From assembly GCF_008369325.1 (NCBI RefSeq), contig NZ_VOBI01000013.1, positions 102,146 through 166,145 of the forward strand: 64,000 nucleotides of DNA, given 5' to 3'. Every line of letters starts with the position of its first letter. Position 1 is the stretch's first letter. The position numbers and the translations under genes were made by a program. Below, piece after piece: positions 1 to 8,490 of the stretch. The notes under the pieces were generated by a model. It was given only the letters and a program-made list of their open reading frames with translations. It made no database searches and was not told the origin of the DNA. This DNA is from Pseudomonas sp. ANT_H12B (GTDB lineage: Bacteria > Pseudomonadota > Gammaproteobacteria > Pseudomonadales > Pseudomonadaceae).

Positions 1-1629
1 GGCCCGGCCGTGCGTGCAACTCGCGCTCAAGCCGATCGGGTTTTGTACAAAGCCGCTGTCCGCGAAACCCTGGAAAACCAGCCGAACCTGTGGATATTTC
101 AACAAGCTGCCGATGACTTGATCGTCGAACAGGAACAAGTGCGTGGTGTTGTCACCCAAATGGGCCTGCGTTTCTTCGCAGACTCCGTGGTGTTGACCAC
201 TGGCACCTTCCTCGGCGGACTTATCCACATCGGGATGCAGAATTATTCCGGCGGTCGCGCCGGTGATCCGCCGTCGATCGCCCTGGCTCATCGTTTGCGT
301 GAATTGCCACTGCGTGTTGGTCGCCTGAAAACCGGTACACCGCCGCGTATCGACGGTCGGTCTGTGGATTACTCGGTGATGACCGAGCAAGCAGGCGATA
401 CGCCGATCCCGGTCATGTCGTTCATGGGTTCCAAAGAGCAGCACCCGAGACAGATCAGCTGCTGGATTACCCACACCAACGCGCGAACCCACGAAATCAT
501 TGCTGCCAACCTTGATCGCTCGCCGATGTATTCCGGGGTGATCGAAGGTATTGGCCCACGTTACTGTCCATCGATCGAAGACAAGATCCATCGCTTTGCC
601 GACAAGGAAAGCCATCAGGTCTTCATCGAACCGGAAGGCCTGACCACAAACGAGCTGTACCCGAACGGGATATCCACATCCCTGCCGTTCGACGTGCAAT
701 TGCAGATCGTGCAATCGATTCGCGGTATGGAAAACGCGCACATCGTGCGTCCGGGCTACGCCATCGAGTACGACTACTTCGACCCGCGTGACCTGAAGTA
801 CAGCCTGGAAACCAAAGTCATCGGCGGTCTGTTCTTCGCCGGGCAAATCAACGGCACCACCGGTTACGAAGAAGCCGGCGCCCAGGGTTTGCTGGCCGGG
901 GCCAACGCCGCACTGCGCGCACACGGCAAAGATGCCTGGTGTCCGCGACGCGATGAGGCGTACATCGGGGTGTTGGTCGACGACCTGATCACCCTGGGTA
1001 CCCAGGAACCGTATCGGATGTTCACGTCCCGCGCCGAGTACCGCCTGATCCTGCGCGAAGACAACGCCGACCTGCGCTTGACCGAAAAAGGTCGCGAACT
1101 GGGTCTGGTGGACGACGCGCGTTGGGCGGCGTTCTGCACCAAACGCGAAAGCATCACGCTGGAGGAGCAACGCCTGAAAAGTACTTGGGTCCGCCCGGGC
1201 ACCGAGCAGGGCGACGCGATTTCCGAAAAATTCGGTACGCCACTGACCCACGAATACAACTTGCTCAACCTGCTGAGCCGTCCGGAAATCGACTACGCTG
1301 GGCTGATCGCCGTAACCGGTGGTGGTGCAGAAGATCCACAAGTCGCCGAGCAGGTCGAAATCAAGACCAAATACGCCGGCTACATCGATCGTCAGCAGGA
1401 TGAAATCGCGCGTCTGCGGGCAAGCGAAGACACCAAGTTGCCTGTGGATATCGATTACACGAACATTTCCGGTCTCTCCAAAGAGATCCAGAGCAAGCTC
1501 GGTGCGACTCGTCCAGAGACCTTGGGCCAGGCGTCACGTATCCCGGGCGTCACCCCGGCAGCGATTTCGCTGTTGATGATTCATTTGAAAAAACGCGGCG
1601 CGGGCCGTCAGTTGGAGCAAAGCGCTTGA
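1..1629 (+). CDS. mnmG: MnmG (GidA), tRNA U34 carboxymethylaminomethyl-modifying enzyme, 5'-truncated by the window
   Basis: This is the FAD-binding subunit of the MnmE-MnmG complex, which installs the (carboxymethyl)aminomethyl group on wobble uridine 34 of certain tRNAs. The frame is open from base 1, and about 85-90 N-terminal residues, including the FAD-binding GxGxxG, lie outside the window. Visible family signatures are the GRAGDPPS and RLKTGTPPRI segments, the FxGQINGTTGYEEA stretch, and the C-terminal helical domain (SGLSKEIQSKL...RIPGVTPAAI) that contacts MnmE and tRNA. The stop codon overlaps the TTG start of rsmG, so the two genes are probably translationally coupled. The mnmG-rsmG-parA-parB-atp order is the usual origin-proximal arrangement in Pseudomonas. 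Confidence 0.98.
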   Translation, partial: GPAVRATRAQADRVLYKAAVRETLENQPNLWIFQQAADDLIVEQEQVRGVVTQMGLRFFADSVVLTTGTFLGGLIHIGMQNYSGGRAGDPPSIALAHRLRELPLRVGRLKTGTPPRIDGRSVDYSVMTEQAGDTPIPVMSFMGSKEQHPRQISCWITHTNARTHEIIAANLDRSPMYSGVIEGIGPRYCPSIEDKIHRFADKESHQVFIEPEGLTTNELYPNGISTSLPFDVQLQIVQSIRGMENAHIVRPGYAIEYDYFDPRDLKYSLETKVIGGLFFAGQINGTTGYEEAGAQGLLAGANAALRAHGKDAWCPRRDEAYIGVLVDDLITLGTQEPYRMFTSRAEYRLILREDNADLRLTEKGRELGLVDDARWAAFCTKRESITLEEQRLKSTWVRPGTEQGDAISEKFGTPLTHEYNLLNLLSRPEIDYAGLIAVTGGGAEDPQVAEQVEIKTKYAGYIDRQQDEIARLRASEDTKLPVDIDYTNISGLSKEIQSKLGATRPETLGQASRIPGVTPAAISLLMIHLKKRGAGRQLEQSA

Positions 1630-2270
1630 GTTCGTTGGTCACCTTGCAACACGCCGAAGAGTTATCCACAGGTGCTCGCCAGCTCGGTATCACACTGTCA
1701 GACACCCAGCACACTCAGCTGCTGGGTTATCTGGCCCTGTTGATCAAATGGAACAAGGCTTACAACCTGACCGCCGTGCGCGATCCGGATGAAATGGTGT
1801 CCCGTCACTTGCTCGATAGTTTGAGCGTGATGTCGTTTGTCGAAAACGGTCGCTGGCTGGACGTTGGCAGCGGTGGTGGCATGCCGGGTATTCCGTTGGC
1901 CATCCTGTTTCCAGAGTCTCAGGTCACTTGCCTTGACAGCAATGGCAAGAAAACCCGCTTTCTGACTCAGGTCAAACTCGAACTCAAACTGGATAACCTG
2001 CAAGTTATCCACAGTCGCGTCGAAGCCTTTCAGCCTGCACAGCCATTCAACGGGATCATTTCCCGGGCGTTCAGCAGCATGGAGAACTTCAGCAACTGGA
2101 CTCGCCACCTCGGTGACACCGATACGCGTTGGCTGGCAATGAAGGGCGTTCATCCCGCCGATGAGCTGGTAGCATTGCCGGCAGACTTCCACCTCGATAG
2201 CGAACACGCCCTGGCCGTACCTGGTTGCCAAGGCCAACGTCATCTGCTGATACTGCGCCGCACGGCATGA
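1626..2270 (+). CDS. rsmG: RsmG (GidB), 16S rRNA m7G527 methyltransferase
   Basis: This SAM-dependent methyltransferase makes 7-methylguanosine at position 527 of 16S rRNA; its loss is known to give low-level streptomycin resistance. The protein is 214 aa, normal for the family. The LLIKWNKAYNLTAVRD segment and the SAM-binding WLDVGSGGGMPGIPLA motif (about residues 78-93) are clear, followed by the acidic end of strand 2 (CLDSNGKK). The start is the TTG at 1626, overlapping the mnmG stop (TTGA). No in-frame ATG occurs before the conserved LSTGARQLGITLS segment, and this TTG start fits Pseudomonas orthologues. Two DnaA-box 9-mers fall inside the gene (1662-1670 and 2005-2013). Confidence 0.96.
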   Translation: MSSLVTLQHAEELSTGARQLGITLSDTQHTQLLGYLALLIKWNKAYNLTAVRDPDEMVSRHLLDSLSVMSFVENGRWLDVGSGGGMPGIPLAILFPESQVTCLDSNGKKTRFLTQVKLELKLDNLQVIHSRVEAFQPAQPFNGIISRAFSSMENFSNWTRHLGDTDTRWLAMKGVHPADELVALPADFHLDSEHALAVPGCQGQRHLLILRRTA

Positions 2271-2288
2271 TTGGGAACACAAGCAAGA

Positions 2289-3086
2289 ATGGCTAAGGTA
2301 TTCGCAATAGCGAACCAAAAGGGTGGTGTGGGCAAAACCACCACCTGCATCAACCTCGCAGCTTCCCTGGTCGCTACCAAGCGCCGGGTGCTGTTGATCG
2401 ATCTCGATCCACAGGGCAACGCCACCATGGGTAGCGGTGTGGATAAACACAGCCTGGAAAATTCGGTCTACGACCTGCTGATCGGTGAATGCGATCTGGC
2501 CCAGGCCATGCACTACTCCGAGCACGGTGGTTACCAACTGTTGCCGGCCAACCGCGACCTGACGGCGGCCGAAGTGGTTCTGCTGGAAATGCAGATGAAG
2601 GAAAGCCGTCTGCGCAGTGCGTTGGCGCCTATTCGTGAAAACTACGATTACATTTTGATCGACTGTCCGCCGTCGTTGTCGATGCTCACGCTTAACGCAC
2701 TGGTGGCTGCCGATGGGGTGATTATCCCCATGCAGTGCGAATACTTCGCACTCGAAGGCTTGAGCGACCTTGTGGATAACATCAAGCGTATCGCTGAACT
2801 GCTGAACCCTAACCTGAAAGTCGAAGGCTTGTTGCGGACCATGTATGACCCGCGCCTGAGCCTGATGAACGACGTTTCGGCGCAGCTCAAGGAACACTTC
2901 GGCGAGCAGCTCTACGACACAGTCATTCCGCGCAACATCCGCCTGGCCGAAGCGCCAAGCTATGGCATGCCGGCGCTGGCGTACGACAAATCATCGCGGG
3001 GCGCGATTGCCTATCTGGCATTGGCGGGCGAGATGGTTCGCCGTCAACGCAAAAATTCACGCACCGCCGCCGTTCAGGCAACTTAA
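2289..3086 (+). CDS. parA: ParA (Soj), chromosome-partitioning ATPase
   Basis: This deviant-Walker ATPase works with ParB to segregate the replication-origin region. The deviant Walker A KGGVGKTT lies near the N-terminus (about residues 10-17), followed by LIDLDPQGNAT and the Walker B region YDYILIDCPPSL. The length of 265 aa is normal for the chromosomal form, which lacks an N-terminal HTH. The frame is open from 2271, but the ATG at 2289 (MAKVFAIANQKGG) matches the family N-terminus. It is followed 9 bp later by parB, so the two are co-transcribed. Two reverse-orientation DnaA boxes (2438-2446, 2771-2779) lie within the gene. Confidence 0.97.
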   Translation: MAKVFAIANQKGGVGKTTTCINLAASLVATKRRVLLIDLDPQGNATMGSGVDKHSLENSVYDLLIGECDLAQAMHYSEHGGYQLLPANRDLTAAEVVLLEMQMKESRLRSALAPIRENYDYILIDCPPSLSMLTLNALVAADGVIIPMQCEYFALEGLSDLVDNIKRIAELLNPNLKVEGLLRTMYDPRLSLMNDVSAQLKEHFGEQLYDTVIPRNIRLAEAPSYGMPALAYDKSSRGAIAYLALAGEMVRRQRKNSRTAAVQAT

Positions 3087-3095
3087 GGAATCCCC

Positions 3096-3968
3096 ATGGC
3101 CGTCAAGAAACGAGGTCTCGGACGTGGACTGGATGCACTGCTGAGTGGTCCGACTGTCAGCTCGCTGGAAGAACAAGCGGTGCAGGCTGACCAGCGTGAG
3201 TTGCAGCACTTGCCCCTGGACCTGATCCAGCGCGGCAAGTACCAGCCGCGTCGGGACATGGACCCTCAGGCGCTGGAAGAACTGGCGCAGTCGATCAAGG
3301 CCCAGGGCGTGATGCAGCCGATCGTGGTTCGACCGATTGGTAACGGCCGCTTCGAAATCATCGCCGGCGAACGCCGTTGGCGCGCCAGCCAGCAGGCTGG
3401 CCAGGAAACCATCCCGGCGATGGTTCGCGATGTACCGGATGAAACCGCGATCGCCATGGCGCTGATCGAGAACATCCAGCGCGAAGACCTTAATCCGATC
3501 GAAGAAGCAGTGGCCTTGCAGCGTTTGCAGCAGGAATTCCAGCTGACTCAGCAGCAAGTGGCCGAAGCGGTGGGCAAATCCCGCGTGACCGTGGCCAACC
3601 TGCTACGCTTGATCGCGTTGCCGGAAGTCATCAAAACCATGCTGTCTCACGGCGACCTGGAAATGGGTCATGCCCGTGCTTTGCTCGGTTTACCGGAAAA
3701 TCAACAGGTTGAAGGGGCGCGACACGTTGTCGCACGGGGGCTGACTGTACGCCAGACTGAAGCACTGGTTCGCCAGTGGTTGAGCGGTAAACAGGAACCT
3801 GCTGAACCGGTAAAGCCGGACCCGGATATTGCCCGACTCGAGCAGCGCCTGGCCGAGCGCCTAGGCTCTGCGGTGCAGATTCGCCACGGAAAAAAGGGCA
3901 AGGGGCAGTTGGTGATCGGTTACAACTCCCTCGATGAGCTTCAAGGTGTACTCGCACACATTCGCTGA
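3096..3968 (+). CDS. parB: ParB (Spo0J), parS-binding CTPase partition protein
   Basis: This CTP-dependent DNA clamp loads at parS sites and spreads around the origin. At 290 aa, the order is: N-terminal ParA-interacting segment (KKRGLGRGLDALLSG), ParB/Srx-type CTPase domain (QYQPRRDMD-like; GERRWRAS; ENIQREDLNPIEEA), central HTH (LTQQQVAEAVGKSRVTVANLLRL) and C-terminal dimerisation domain. The ATG at 3096 sits behind an AAGGAA Shine-Dalgarno. I saw no canonical palindromic Pseudomonas parS (GTTCCACGTGGAAC type) in this window, so the sites must lie elsewhere. Confidence 0.97.
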   Translation: MAVKKRGLGRGLDALLSGPTVSSLEEQAVQADQRELQHLPLDLIQRGKYQPRRDMDPQALEELAQSIKAQGVMQPIVVRPIGNGRFEIIAGERRWRASQQAGQETIPAMVRDVPDETAIAMALIENIQREDLNPIEEAVALQRLQQEFQLTQQQVAEAVGKSRVTVANLLRLIALPEVIKTMLSHGDLEMGHARALLGLPENQQVEGARHVVARGLTVRQTEALVRQWLSGKQEPAEPVKPDPDIARLEQRLAERLGSAVQIRHGKKGKGQLVIGYNSLDELQGVLAHIR

Positions 3969-4115
3969 AACATTTCCTCATGTAGCGTGCAGGTGGAAAT
4001 CACTACCTGACGGTTGAATAGGGGCAGAACCGCCCCTATACTCTGCGCGCATTTTGTCGGCACAAATTATGCCAAGTTATTGAATTCTGGCAGCCGATCA
4101 TTGGGAGCAAAAACG

Positions 4116-4523
4116 ATGGAAAGCCGCACGCCAAACCGCTTGCCGTTCCATCGCCTGGCAGTTTTTCCGGTCTTACTGGCTCAATTTGTCGTTTTAGTAC
4201 TGGCCGCTTTGGCGCTCTGGTACTGGCATGGAGTCGTTGCCGGGTACTCAGGACTTTGCGGAGGCCTGATAGCCTTGCTGCCCAATGTCTATTTCGCTCA
4301 CAGGGCATTTCGGTTTTCCGGCGCCCGAGCAGCTCAAGCCATCGTCCGGTCTTTTTATGCCGGCGAGGCGGGCAAACTGATTTTGACGGCAGTGCTCTTT
4401 GCATTGACGTTTGCAGGTGTGAAGCCATTGGCGCCGCTAGCTGTATTCGGCGTCTTCGTGTTGACCCAACTGGTCAGCTGGTTCGCGCCCCTGCTGATGA
4501 GAACAAGACTTTCGAGACCTTAG
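4116..4523 (+). CDS. atpI: AtpI, F1Fo ATP synthase assembly accessory protein
   Basis: This small membrane protein is the first gene of the atp operon and assists c-ring assembly and Mg2+ handling. The 135-aa protein has four hydrophobic segments (FPVLLAQFVVLVLAALALWYW; GLCGGLIALLPNVYF; LILTAVLFALTFAGV; LAVFGVFVLTQLVSWF). The frame is open upstream to 4014, but the ATG at 4116 (MESRTPNRLPFHR) has a GGGAG ribosome site and fits the family. The non-coding stretch 3969-4115 before it is the most likely site of the operon promoter. It is 16 bp from atpB. Confidence 0.93.
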   Translation: MESRTPNRLPFHRLAVFPVLLAQFVVLVLAALALWYWHGVVAGYSGLCGGLIALLPNVYFAHRAFRFSGARAAQAIVRSFYAGEAGKLILTAVLFALTFAGVKPLAPLAVFGVFVLTQLVSWFAPLLMRTRLSRP

Positions 4524-4539
4524 GGCGTTTGAGGCAACC

Positions 4540-5409
4540 ATGGCAGAAACAACCGCTTCGGGCTATATCCAGCACCACTTGCAGAACCTGACCTTCGGTC
4601 AGCACCCAACTGGCGGGTGGGGTTTTGCCCACACCGCAGCAGAAGCCAAAGAAATGGGCTTCTGGGCTTTCCACGTCGATACCCTCGGCTGGTCGGTCGC
4701 GTTGGGTCTGATCTTCGTTCTTCTTTTCCGCATGGCGGCGAAAAAGGCGACTTCCGGTCAGCCTGGTGCTTTGCAGAACTTCGTTGAAGTATTGGTCGAA
4801 TTCGTCGATGGCAGCGTGAAAGACAGCTTCCATGGCCGTAGTCCGGTGATTGCACCGTTGGCACTGACCATCTTCGTCTGGGTCTTCCTGATGAACGCCG
4901 TCGACCTTATCCCGGTCGACTGGATTCCTCAGCTGGCCATCCTGATCACTGGCGATGCGCACATTCCGTTCCGTGCCGTATCGACCACTGACCCGAACGC
5001 TACCCTGGGCATGGCCCTGTCGGTGTTCGCGTTGATCATTTTCTACAGCATCAAGGTCAAGGGCATCGGCGGCTTCATCGGCGAACTGACCCTGCACCCG
5101 TTCGGCAGCAAGAACATCTTCGTTCAAGCCCTGCTGATTCCGGTGAACTTCCTGCTGGAGTTCGTGACACTGATCGCCAAGCCAATCTCGCTGGCACTGC
5201 GTCTGTTCGGCAACATGTACGCCGGCGAACTGGTCTTCATTCTGATTGCTGTGATGTTCGGCAGCGGTCTGCTCTGGCTTAGCGGCCTGGGCATTGTTCT
5301 GCAGTGGGCGTGGGCTGTGTTCCACATCCTGATCATTACCCTGCAGGCGTTTATCTTCATGATGCTGACCATCGTTTACTTGTCGATGGCGCACGAAGAG
5401 AACCATTAA
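4540..5409 (+). CDS. atpB: ATP synthase Fo subunit a
   Basis: Subunit a forms the two proton half-channels against the c-ring in the inner membrane. The 289-aa protein has a gamma-proteobacterial-type N-terminus (YIQHHLQNLTFG) and several membrane helices. The conserved helix LIAKPISLALRLFGNMYAGE carries the essential arginine (SLALRLFGN), and the C-terminal helix bears the conserved IFMMLTIVYL. It lies downstream of atpI and is separated from atpE by 133 bp, which contains a strong hairpin. Confidence 0.98.
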   Translation: MAETTASGYIQHHLQNLTFGQHPTGGWGFAHTAAEAKEMGFWAFHVDTLGWSVALGLIFVLLFRMAAKKATSGQPGALQNFVEVLVEFVDGSVKDSFHGRSPVIAPLALTIFVWVFLMNAVDLIPVDWIPQLAILITGDAHIPFRAVSTTDPNATLGMALSVFALIIFYSIKVKGIGGFIGELTLHPFGSKNIFVQALLIPVNFLLEFVTLIAKPISLALRLFGNMYAGELVFILIAVMFGSGLLWLSGLGIVLQWAWAVFHILIITLQAFIFMMLTIVYLSMAHEENH

Positions 5410-5433
5410 GACCAGTCTCGACTAGTCTGATGT

Positions 5434-5455
5434 CCCACTCGGTCAAACGAGTGGG
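5434..5455 (+). other. intercistronic hairpin between atpB and atpE
   Basis: A perfect 8-bp stem (CCCACTCG / CGAGTGGG) with a 6-nt loop lies 25 bp after atpB. It has no T-run, so it is not a standard terminator. The c subunit (atpE, immediately downstream) is needed in many more copies than subunit a. A processing or stabilising element is therefore plausible, but this is inference. Confidence 0.6.
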
Positions 5456-5542
5456 GGCCCGAACAGGGCTATGAAACGATTTGTTTTACCGCTTTAAAAT
5501 CTAAAAAACCTAAACCATACGACGTAAAAGTCGGGAGGAAAG

Positions 5543-5800
5543 ATGGAAACTGTAGTTGGTCTAACCGCTATCGCTGTTGCACTGTTGATCGGCCTGGGTG
5601 CACTGGGTACCGCAATTGGTTTCGGCCTGTTGGGCGGCAAATTCCTGGAAGGCGCAGCGCGTCAGCCAGAAATGGTTCCAATGCTGCAAGTTAAAATGTT
5701 CATCGTTGCCGGTCTGCTCGACGCCGTAACCATGATCGGTGTTGGTATCGCTCTGTTCTTCACCTTCGCGAACCCATTCGTTGGTCAACTCGCTGGCTAA
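5543..5800 (+). CDS. atpE: ATP synthase Fo subunit c
   Basis: This proteolipid assembles into the rotating c-ring. The 85-aa protein is two transmembrane helices joined by the polar loop ARQPEM. The proton-binding carboxylate is Asp60 in GLLDAVTM. The glycine-rich first helix ([16 protein letters not shown]) is typical. A strong GGGAGGAA ribosome site precedes the ATG, in keeping with high expression. Confidence 0.98.
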
Positions 5801-5820
5801 TTACTCGCCTTCGAGTAATT
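5799..5820 (+). other. intercistronic hairpin between atpE and atpF
   Basis: A perfect 9-bp stem AATTACTCG / CGAGTAATT with a 4-nt loop begins at the atpE stop codon. It lacks a full T-tract. It is the second hairpin flanking atpE, which fits an element that sets 3' stability of an atpE transcript. Confidence 0.55.
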
Positions 5821-5854
5821 GGTGTGATGTGCAACGAACGAGCGAGGTGTTGGC

Positions 5855-6325
5855 GTGAACATTAATGCAACCCTGATTGGCCAGTCCGTTGCGTTCTTCA
5901 TTTTTGTACTGTTTTGCATGAAGTTCGTGTGGCCTCCGGTCATCGCGGCTTTGCACGAACGTCAGAAGAAGATCGCGGATGGACTGGATGCTGCCAGCCG
6001 AGCAGCTCGCGACCTGGAGTTGGCCCAAGAGAAAGCGGGTCATCAACTGCGCGAAGCAAAAGCTCAGGCAGCTGAAATCATTGAGCAAGCCAAGAAACGC
6101 GGTAATCAGATCGTCGAAGAGGCTGTTGAAAAAGCCCGTATCGACGCTGAACGTGTGAAGGTTCAGGCTCAGGCCGAGATCGAACAGGAACTGAACAGTG
6201 TCAAAGACGCGCTGCGTGCCCAATTGGGTGCTCTGGCCGTTGGCGGCGCCGAGAAGATCCTGGGTGCCACAATCGATCAAAACGCGCACGCGGAGCTGGT
6301 AAACAAACTGGCTGCTGAAATTTAA
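5855..6325 (+). CDS. atpF: ATP synthase Fo subunit b
   Basis: Subunit b is the peripheral stalk, linking Fo to F1. The 156-aa protein begins with one transmembrane helix (INATLIGQSVAFFIFVLFCMKFVWPPV). It continues as a long charged amphipathic coiled coil (from ALHERQKKIADGL to about residue 130) that dimerises and binds delta. Translation starts at GTG 5855, in the context GGCGTGAACATTAATG; the alternative downstream ATG would remove the first residues of the membrane helix. It is 12 bp from atpH. Confidence 0.97.
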   Translation: MNINATLIGQSVAFFIFVLFCMKFVWPPVIAALHERQKKIADGLDAASRAARDLELAQEKAGHQLREAKAQAAEIIEQAKKRGNQIVEEAVEKARIDAERVKVQAQAEIEQELNSVKDALRAQLGALAVGGAEKILGATIDQNAHAELVNKLAAEI

Positions 6326-6337
6326 GCGAGGGCGATC

Positions 6338-6874
6338 ATGGCAGAATTGACCACGTTGGCCCGACCTTACGCTAAGGCAGCCTTCGAGCACGCCCAGGCC
6401 CACCAGCAACTGGCCTCTTGGTCAGCCATGCTCGGCCTGGCTGCAGCAGTGTCGCAAGACGACACCATGCAGCGCGTGCTCAAGGCCCCGCGACTGACGA
6501 GCGCAGACAAGGCCGCCACGTTTATTGACGTGTGCGGCGACAAGTTTGATGTGAAGGTACAGAACTTCATTAACGTCGTTTCCGAAAACGACCGTCTCCC
6601 GCTGTTGCCGGAGATCGCCGCTCTGTTTGACCTGTACAAGGCCGAACAAGAGAAATCGGTAGACGTTGAAGTCACCAGTGCTTTTGCATTGAACCAAGAA
6701 CAGCAAGACAAACTCGCCAAGGTTCTCAGTGCACGACTCAACCGGGAAGTGCGCCTGCAAGTCGAGGAAGACAAATCCCTTATTGGGGGCATTGTCATCC
6801 GCGCCGGCGACCTGGTTATCGATGGCTCGGTTCGCGGCAAACTCGCGAGCCTTGCCGAAGCATTGAAATCTTGA
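6338..6874 (+). CDS. atpH: ATP synthase F1 subunit delta
   Basis: Subunit delta ties the b-dimer stalk to the top of the alpha3-beta3 head. The 178-aa protein matches the OSCP/delta family: an N-terminal helical bundle (LARPYAKAAFEHAQ...) and the diagnostic C-terminal GGIVIRAGDLVIDGSVRGKLASL segment. The next gene, atpA, begins 22 bp downstream. Confidence 0.97.
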   Translation: MAELTTLARPYAKAAFEHAQAHQQLASWSAMLGLAAAVSQDDTMQRVLKAPRLTSADKAATFIDVCGDKFDVKVQNFINVVSENDRLPLLPEIAALFDLYKAEQEKSVDVEVTSAFALNQEQQDKLAKVLSARLNREVRLQVEEDKSLIGGIVIRAGDLVIDGSVRGKLASLAEALKS

Positions 6875-6895
6875 GTTTGAAGGGGCAGCAGAGCA

Positions 6896-8440
6896 ATGCA
6901 GCAACTCAATCCTTCCGAAATAAGTGAAATTATCAAGGGCCGCATCGACAAGCTCGATGTGACCTCCCAAGCCCGTAACGAAGGCACTGTCGTCAGCGTA
7001 TCTGACGGTATCGTGCGGATTCACGGTCTGGCCGACGTCATGTACGGCGAGATGATCGAGTTTCCGGGCGGCGTCTTCGGCATGGCCCTCAACCTTGAGC
7101 AAGACTCTGTAGGCGCCGTTGTATTGGGCTCCTACCAGTCTCTGGCTGAAGGCATGAGCGCCAAGTGCACCGGCCGCATTCTCGAAGTTCCGGTTGGTAA
7201 GGAACTGCTGGGTCGCGTAGTCGACGCACTGGGTAACCCAGTTGACGGCAAAGGTCCGCTGAACAACACCGAGACCGATGCGGTCGAGAAAGTTGCTCCA
7301 GGTGTGATCTGGCGTAAGTCGGTAGACCAGCCTGTACAGACTGGCTACAAGGCTGTCGATGCCATGATCCCTGTCGGCCGTGGCCAGCGTGAGCTGATCA
7401 TCGGTGACCGTCAGATCGGTAAAACCGCTCTGGCGATCGACGCGATCATCAACCAGAAAGACAGCGGCATCTTCTGCGTCTACGTAGCAATCGGTCAGAA
7501 ACAATCGACCATCGCTAACGTGGTTCGCAAGCTGGAAGAAAACGGCGCACTGGCTAACACCATCGTCGTGGCTGCGAGCGCCTCGGAATCTGCAGCACTG
7601 CAATTCCTGGCTCCGTACTCCGGTTGCACCATGGGTGAATTCTTCCGCGACCGCGGTGAAGACGCGCTGATCGTTTATGACGATCTGTCCAAGCAAGCAG
7701 TGGCTTACCGCCAGATTTCCCTGCTGCTGCGCCGTCCACCAGGCCGTGAAGCTTACCCAGGCGACGTGTTCTATCTCCACTCCCGTCTGCTGGAGCGCGC
7801 ATCCCGCGTTTCGGAAGAGTACGTAGAGAAGTTCACCAACGGCGCAGTGACCGGCAAAACCGGTTCCCTGACCGCACTGCCGATCATCGAAACCCAGGCT
7901 GGCGACGTTTCCGCGTTCGTTCCGACCAACGTGATTTCCATCACCGACGGTCAGATCTTCCTGGAATCGGCCATGTTCAACTCCGGGATCCGTCCTGCTG
8001 TGAACGCCGGTGTTTCGGTATCCCGTGTGGGTGGTGCCGCTCAGACCAAGATCATCAAGAAGCTCTCCGGTGGTATCCGTACCGCTCTGGCTCAGTACCG
8101 TGAACTGGCGGCATTCGCCCAGTTCGCTTCTGACCTGGACGAAGCGACCCGTAAGCAACTTGAGCATGGTCAGCGCGTTACCGAGCTGATGAAGCAGAAG
8201 CAATACGCACCAATGTCGATCGCTGACATGGCGCTGTCGCTGTATGCCGCTGAGCGTGGGTTCCTGACTGACGTTGAAATCGCCAAGATCGGCAGCTTCG
8301 AACAAGCGCTGATTGCTTTCTTCAACCGCGATCACGCCGATTTGATGGCGAAGATCAACGTGAAGGGTGACTTCAATGACGAAATCGACGCTGGCATGAA
8401 AGCCGGTATCGAGAAGTTCAAGGCCACCCAAACCTGGTAA
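6896..8440 (+). CDS. atpA: ATP synthase F1 subunit alpha
   Basis: This is the non-catalytic nucleotide-binding subunit of the F1 hexamer. At 514 aa it carries the N-terminal beta-barrel, a Walker A motif GDRQIGKTA (about residues 169-177), Walker B (ALIVYDDLSKQA) and the signature PAVNAGVSVSRVGGAAQ, which contains the arginine that completes the catalytic site of beta. Long open frames on the opposite strand here are compositional shadows. Confidence 0.99.
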   Translation: MQQLNPSEISEIIKGRIDKLDVTSQARNEGTVVSVSDGIVRIHGLADVMYGEMIEFPGGVFGMALNLEQDSVGAVVLGSYQSLAEGMSAKCTGRILEVPVGKELLGRVVDALGNPVDGKGPLNNTETDAVEKVAPGVIWRKSVDQPVQTGYKAVDAMIPVGRGQRELIIGDRQIGKTALAIDAIINQKDSGIFCVYVAIGQKQSTIANVVRKLEENGALANTIVVAASASESAALQFLAPYSGCTMGEFFRDRGEDALIVYDDLSKQAVAYRQISLLLRRPPGREAYPGDVFYLHSRLLERASRVSEEYVEKFTNGAVTGKTGSLTALPIIETQAGDVSAFVPTNVISITDGQIFLESAMFNSGIRPAVNAGVSVSRVGGAAQTKIIKKLSGGIRTALAQYRELAAFAQFASDLDEATRKQLEHGQRVTELMKQKQYAPMSIADMALSLYAAERGFLTDVEIAKIGSFEQALIAFFNRDHADLMAKINVKGDFNDEIDAGMKAGIEKFKATQTW

Positions 8441-8445
8441 GCCGC

Positions 8446-8469
8446 AGCGGGAGCCGCGAGGCTCCCGCT
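8446..8469 (+). other. intercistronic hairpin between atpA and atpG
   Basis: A perfect 10-bp stem AGCGGGAGCC / GGCTCCCGCT with a GCGA tetraloop (GNRA type) lies 5 bp after the atpA stop. It has no T-run. It probably marks an RNA processing or stability element rather than a terminator. Confidence 0.6.
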
Positions 8470-8490
8470 TGCTAACCTGATAGGTGTTAC